A stretch of DNA of 8,741 nucleotides from positions 1 through 8,741 of the forward strand of contig JAAYUP010000329.1 of assembly GCA_012517635.1 (NCBI GenBank). The letters are read 5' to 3'. This DNA is from Candidatus Atribacter alterifermentans. Lineage in GTDB: Bacteria > Atribacterota > Atribacteria > Atribacterales > Atribacteraceae. A program made the position numbers and the translations under genes. The notes below the pieces were generated by a model that did not search any database, had not been told where the DNA came from, and was given only the letters and a program-made list of their open reading frames with translations. This document shows positions 5,552 to 8,741 of this stretch, one piece after another (position 1 is the stretch's first letter; every line of letters starts with the position of its first letter).

Positions 5552-5627
5552 TGGGGCGTGGCCAAGCGGAAAGGCAAGGGACTTTGGATCCCTGATTTCG
5601 AAGGTTCAAATCCTTCCGCCCCAGCCA
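5552..5627 (+). tRNA. tRNA-Gln (anticodon UUG)
   Basis: The cloverleaf folds completely. The acceptor stem is TGGGGCG (5552-5558) with CGCCCCA (5617-5623). The D stem is GCC/GGC (5561-5563 / 5573-5575). The anticodon stem is AGGGA/TCCCT (5577-5581 / 5589-5593) with loop CTTTGGA, anticodon TTG at 5584-5586, reading CAA. The T stem is GAAGG/CCTTC (5600-5604 / 5612-5616) with TTCAAAT in the loop. The discriminator is G5624 and CCA is encoded at 5625-5627. The gene has its own promoter and terminator. Confidence 0.96.
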
Positions 5628-5637
5628 TTCAATGAAT

Positions 5638-5671
5638 AAAACGCGGCTGATAAGGTCGCGTTTTATTTTTT
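5638..5671 (+). terminator. Rho-independent terminator after tRNA-Gln
   Basis: AAAACGCG (5638-5645) pairs perfectly with CGCGTTTT (5657-5664) around an 11-nt loop whose edge can add a GT and a CG pair. A T-rich tract (ATTTTTT) follows. It lies 10 bp after the tRNA CCA end and separates this unit from glmU. Confidence 0.9.
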
Positions 5672-5713
5672 GGAGGACTGAATTATAATAAATATATGAG
5701 ATTGTGGCAAAAA

Positions 5714-5732
5714 GGTTCAGAAAGTCTGGACC
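5714..5732 (+). other. Hairpin in the region before glmU
   Basis: GGTTCAGA (5714-5721) pairs with TCTGGACC (5725-5732) over eight bases with one GT wobble and a tight AAG loop. No T tract follows. It could be a structured part of the glmU leader if transcription starts near the TATAAT at 5684-5689. I do not recognise a known riboswitch class in 5672-5851. Confidence 0.4.
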
Positions 5733-5851
5733 GCTTCCTCTTACTTGGGTATTTCTTATTCAATGCTTTGACCAAGAAAATGAGAAGTGAATTGAATGGT
5801 GATTTTATAAAAAAGAAATGATTTAAGAGTTGATTTATCCAGGAGGGTTTT

Positions 5852-7234
5852 ATGGATTTTCGTGATTGGTGTATTTGTGTTTTAGCGGCTGGCATGGGGA
5901 AACGGATGAAATCTTCCCAGCCAAAAGTCCTCTTGCCGGTTTTGGGAAAGCCGTTGATTAATTATCTTTTACAGCTTGAGATTCCTCATTTTTCTGGAAA
6001 ACGATTAGCAGTCGTTTCTCCGTTTGCTTTTGACCAAATCCAATCGATTGTTGATCCGACGGTACAATTAGTTATTCAAGAAAAACCCTTAGGAACCGCT
6101 CATGCTGTCCAATCTATTCTCCCCTATCTTGGTCCTGAGATACAGAAAATATTGGTCATATACGCTGATATGCCGTTGCTTGAGGTTCATACCATTTGTC
6201 AATTTATGACTTTTTTTGAGAAAAATCATGTTCCATTAGCGCTTTTAAGTACCAAATCAGAAAAACCTGATGGTTTTGGTCGAATTAAAAGAGATTTTCA
6301 AGGAACGCCCCTAAAAATTATTGAGGAGAAAGATTGCTCTGCAGAAGAGAAAGAAATCTTAGAAATCAATTTAGGAATTTATGCTTTTCAAAAAAATGAA
6401 ATAGGAATAGTTCTTCAATCAATCCAAAAAAATAATGCTCAGGGAGAATATTATCTTACCGATGTTCTTGAAGTTGCAAGAAAATTCAATTATACAACCT
6501 TGGTTTATACTGTTCCATGGGATGTCCAGTTCATGAATGTGAATTCACCCGATGATCTGTCAACAGTCATAGGTTTATTTCGTAGAAAAAAAATTAACCA
6601 GTTATTTGATTTGGGTGTTAAAATCGTTGATCCCGAATCAGTGTATGTCGATTGGGATGTAAAGTGCGGCAAAGATGTTTGGTTGTTTCCTGGCACAGTC
6701 ATTGAAGGTCAGAGTGAAATTGGAGAAAACACGAAAATCGGGCCTTATACCCATTTAATCCATTCCCAAATTGGGAAGGATTGCCGAATTGAATATAGTG
6801 TTATTGAGAATTCTATTCTCGAAGATGAAGTGATGGTTGGTCCCTTTACTCATATTCGAATGAATTCTTTGATAAGAAAAAAGGCCCGGATTGGAAATTT
6901 TGTTGAAGTCAAAAAAACTGAAATAGGCGAGGGAACCAAGGCGCTACATCACAGTTATTTGGGTGATGCTCAGTTAGGGAAAAAAGTGAATATTGGTGCG
7001 GGAACAATTACCTGTAATTTTGATGGATATAAAAAACATCCGACTATTATTCATGATAACGTTTTTATTGGGAGCAATAATTCATTAGTTGCTCCGGTAA
7101 TCATCGGTGAAGGAGCTTATACCGCTGCCGGTTCGACAATTACCCGTAATGTTCCTTCGCAAGCTCTCGGTATAGGTCGGGCACGACAGGTAAATATTGA
7201 CAAATGGGTTGAAAAGAAAAAAAACAGGAGCTGA
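5852..7234 (+). CDS. glmU: Bifunctional UDP-N-acetylglucosamine pyrophosphorylase / glucosamine-1-phosphate N-acetyltransferase
   Basis: GlmU makes UDP-GlcNAc in the cytoplasm: the C-terminal domain acetylates glucosamine-1-phosphate and the N-terminal domain transfers UMP from UTP. UDP-GlcNAc feeds peptidoglycan and, if present, lipopolysaccharide. The protein is full length (460 residues). The uridylyltransferase domain shows LAAGMGKRM (11-19) with K25, Q76, GTAHAV (81-86) and metal-binding D106 in YADMPLL. From about residue 255 the hexapeptide repeats of the left-handed beta-helix begin, with H366 in KALHHSYLGDA aligning with the catalytic His of E. coli GlmU, then NIGAGTITCNFDG and VFIGSNNSLVAPV. 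ATG 5852 has a strong AGGAGGG site (5841-5847). The upstream tRNA terminator means glmU needs a promoter within 5672-5851, where I see none with both boxes convincing. prs follows after 7 nt. Confidence 0.96.
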   Translation: MDFRDWCICVLAAGMGKRMKSSQPKVLLPVLGKPLINYLLQLEIPHFSGKRLAVVSPFAFDQIQSIVDPTVQLVIQEKPLGTAHAVQSILPYLGPEIQKILVIYADMPLLEVHTICQFMTFFEKNHVPLALLSTKSEKPDGFGRIKRDFQGTPLKIIEEKDCSAEEKEILEINLGIYAFQKNEIGIVLQSIQKNNAQGEYYLTDVLEVARKFNYTTLVYTVPWDVQFMNVNSPDDLSTVIGLFRRKKINQLFDLGVKIVDPESVYVDWDVKCGKDVWLFPGTVIEGQSEIGENTKIGPYTHLIHSQIGKDCRIEYSVIENSILEDEVMVGPFTHIRMNSLIRKKARIGNFVEVKKTEIGEGTKALHHSYLGDAQLGKKVNIGAGTITCNFDGYKKHPTIIHDNVFIGSNNSLVAPVIIGEGAYTAAGSTITRNVPSQALGIGRARQVNIDKWVEKKKNRS

Positions 7235-7241
7235 TTGGAAA

Positions 7242-8183
7242 ATGATTTGCTATGGTGAAATTAACCAGCATATGAAGGTTTTTACTGGAAGAGCAAATCC
7301 ATTTCTAGCACAAGAAATTTGTTGGTATCTTGATCTCCCTCTGGGCCGTGCTGATGTCGGTCGTTTTCCTAATGGAGAAATACGAATACAAATTGAAGAA
7401 AGTGTTCGAGGCTGTGATGTTTTTGTTGTTCAACCTACTTGTCCACCGGTGAATGATCATATAATGGAACTACTGATCATGATTGATGCGTTGAATCGGG
7501 CATCAGCCAGAAGAATAACAGCGGTAATTCCTTTTTATGGGTATGCGAAACAGGACCGAAAAACCAAGGGGAGAGAGCCAATTTCGGCTAAATTGGTAGC
7601 AAACTTACTGGTAACGGCCGGTGTTGATCGAGTTTTAACCATGGATTTACATGTTGGTCAAATCCAAGGTTTTTTTGATATCCCCGTTGATAATTTAGTC
7701 GCTCAATCACTTTTAGCTCGATATTTTGCTTCGAAAAACTTATCGGATGTGGTAGTCGTAAGCCCCGATGTGGGTGGAACCGCGCGAGCACGAAATTTTG
7801 CCAATCACCTCGGTGTTGATTTAGCTGTCATTGATAAATACCGGCCTACTTATGCTGAGGTTCAAGTCATGGATGTCATTGGAAATGTTCGGGGTAAAAG
7901 AGCAATATTAGTTGACGATCTTATTGATACTGCTGGAACTTTAGTTGAAGGAGCACAAGCCTTAAAAGATCGGGGGGTCATTGAAGTATACGCTTGTGCC
8001 ACCCATCCGGTATTCAGTGAACCAGCTTTAGATCGTATTAAAAATTCATGTTTGAAAGAAGTGGTTATAACTAATACTATCCCTGCCAATTCCGACGAAT
8101 TGTGCATCCGAACGAATGATAAAGTAAGAGTACTATCGGTCGCACCAATATTTGCTGAAGCAATAAAACGAATTTATAGTTAA
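7242..8183 (+). CDS. prs: Ribose-phosphate pyrophosphokinase (PRPP synthetase)
   Basis: Prs converts ribose-5-phosphate and ATP to PRPP, the precursor of purines, pyrimidines, NAD, histidine and tryptophan. The 313-residue protein is a complete class I enzyme. Visible motifs are KVFTGRANPFLA near the N-terminus, RFPNGE (41-46), a GYAKQDRK segment with REPISAK, MDLHVGQIQGFFDIP with H137 (134-148), SPDVGGTARAR, and the PRPP-binding loop VDDLIDTAGT (224-233). I chose ATG 7242 because the family's ten-residue N-terminal extension is retained and AGGAG (7226-7230) lies 11 nt upstream, inside the end of glmU. An in-frame TTG at 7197 is deep in glmU and ATG 7272 would trim the extension. The 7-nt gap to glmU implies one transcript, as in Bacillus. 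Confidence 0.95.
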   Translation: MICYGEINQHMKVFTGRANPFLAQEICWYLDLPLGRADVGRFPNGEIRIQIEESVRGCDVFVVQPTCPPVNDHIMELLIMIDALNRASARRITAVIPFYGYAKQDRKTKGREPISAKLVANLLVTAGVDRVLTMDLHVGQIQGFFDIPVDNLVAQSLLARYFASKNLSDVVVVSPDVGGTARARNFANHLGVDLAVIDKYRPTYAEVQVMDVIGNVRGKRAILVDDLIDTAGTLVEGAQALKDRGVIEVYACATHPVFSEPALDRIKNSCLKEVVITNTIPANSDELCIRTNDKVRVLSVAPIFAEAIKRIYS

Positions 8184-8195
8184 CTATCCGTCAGT

Positions 8196-8218
8196 GAGCT
8201 TTTCTTATGAGAAAACTC
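8196..8218. other. Bulged hairpin between prs and the bL25 gene
   Basis: GAG (8196-8198) and TTTTC (8200-8204) pair with GAAAA (8211-8215) and CTC (8216-8218), leaving one bulged C and a 6-nt loop. No run of T follows, so it is at best a weak attenuator or a processing site. Confidence 0.3.
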
Positions 8219-8226
8219 CATCAGTT

Positions 8227-8232
8227 TATAAT
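8227..8232 (+). promoter_or_regulatory. Candidate -10 box before the bL25 gene
   Basis: A perfect TATAAT lies 59 bp before the ATG at 8292. The best -35 at normal distance (TTATGA, 16 bp upstream) is poor. The bL25 gene may simply be transcribed from glmU-prs, with this as an extra promoter. Confidence 0.3.
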
Positions 8233-8291
8233 ACCATTTACCGGACAGTCAAATTGAATACTTTTAAACGCTAAAGAGCGGAGGGAATGCT

Positions 8292-8741
8292 ATGAACCAA
8301 AGAGAAATTTTGACCGTTAATACCGAAAGGAGAGAATCGATTGGAAAGGAAAATATGAAAAAATTGAGAAATTCGGGCTGGGTGTCTGGAATATATTATG
8401 CTCAAGAAAGTAAAGAAGGGAATACCATAAAGTTAAAAATTCAAGAAAGTGAATTAAAAAGAGTCTTAAAGATACCGGGAGCAACCCATCAATTATTGAA
8501 CATTTCTATCGATGGTGATATTTATCGTGGGATTATCAAGGATATCCAGAGAAATCCAATTAAAGAACAAGTTTTGCACATTGATTTTTATGGAGTACGA
8601 GCCGATCAGAAGATTACTTTAAAAGTACCACTTATGTTCAAGGGTGAAGCACCGGGAGTTAAGGCAGGTGGTACTCTGGAACAGGTTATGCAAGAAGTTG
8701 AAATTGAATGTTTGCCTGACGTCATTCCCGAATTTATTGAA
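8292..8741 (+). CDS. rplY: Large ribosomal subunit protein bL25, CTC type (partial, 3' end outside window)
   Basis: The first 150 codons are open to the window edge with no stop. The N-terminal domain (about residues 6-95) fits the 5S rRNA-binding L25 fold: LTVNTERRESIGKENMKKLRNSGWVSGIYYA, then KDIQRNPIKEQVLHIDFYGV. The C-terminal TL5/CTC domain begins after it, with VPLMFKGEAPGVKAGGTLEQVMQEVEIECLPDVIPEFIE matching the family signature closely. CTC-type bL25 binds 5S rRNA at the central protuberance and is a general stress protein in Bacillus. In the N-terminal loop the usual Pro before the VxYG segment is replaced (GWVSGIYY). ATG 8292 has a GGAGGG ribosome site at about 8280-8285. Position after prs reproduces the glmU-prs-ctc order. 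Confidence 0.92.
   Translation, partial: MNQREILTVNTERRESIGKENMKKLRNSGWVSGIYYAQESKEGNTIKLKIQESELKRVLKIPGATHQLLNISIDGDIYRGIIKDIQRNPIKEQVLHIDFYGVRADQKITLKVPLMFKGEAPGVKAGGTLEQVMQEVEIECLPDVIPEFIE

Noticed and set aside
5683..5895. 70-codon minus-strand frame across the glmU start
   Set aside because: It overlaps the glmU ribosome site and first codons, has no recognisable domain, and would be opposite to every other gene.

Overview
The window is an AT-rich bacterial housekeeping region with every gene on the + strand. About 410 bp of palindrome-rich, gene-free DNA sits at the left end. The genes look like those of Firmicutes, Thermotogae and related lineages: a Veg-family protein, an Asp23/Gls24-family protein, a bifunctional-nuclease-family protein, an endonuclease V that matches the Thermotoga type closely, and a CTC-type bL25. 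Several promoters fit the sigma-70/sigma-A consensus. My best guess is a deep-branching, Firmicutes-like lineage such as Atribacterota. This is inference from gene content and composition only, and confidence is low.

Layout. (1) Positions 1-550 hold no gene. They carry inverted repeats (a partly tandem 64-bp palindromic unit, a REP-like palindrome and a C-rich/G-rich inverted repeat), then the leader of the first gene. (2) Positions 551-2534 look like one transcription unit: a bifunctional nuclease-family protein (DUF151), an Asp23/Gls24-family protein, a small five-cysteine protein of unknown function, and rsmA (16S rRNA dimethyladenosine methyltransferase). (3) Positions 2561-2852 hold a veg-like gene with its own good promoter only a few bases before the ATG, so its mRNA is probably leaderless. 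(4) Positions 2930-5491 hold a promoter, then nfi (endonuclease V), an ACT-domain protein that overlaps the nfi end by 14 nt, and a PFL/DUF711 protein. The ACT and DUF711 families are recurrent partners of unknown role. (5) Positions 5502-5671 are a self-contained tRNA-Gln(UUG) unit with a near-consensus promoter, an encoded CCA end and an intrinsic terminator. (6) Positions 5852-8741 hold glmU, prs (7-nt gap) and the 5' part of the bL25 gene, which runs off the window.

How the genes fit together. The order ksgA-veg-...-glmU-prs-ctc is the order in Bacillus subtilis. There, the interval between veg and glmU holds sspF, ispE, purR, yabJ and spoVG. Here it holds nfi, the ACT/DUF711 pair and a tRNA. 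The block therefore looks like an ancestral cluster for translation, cell-wall precursor and nucleotide synthesis with a replaced interior. I see no transposase, phage gene, CRISPR array or defence system. The parts least explained are the left-end palindromes, the five-cysteine protein, the leaderless-type promoters and the ACT/DUF711 pair.
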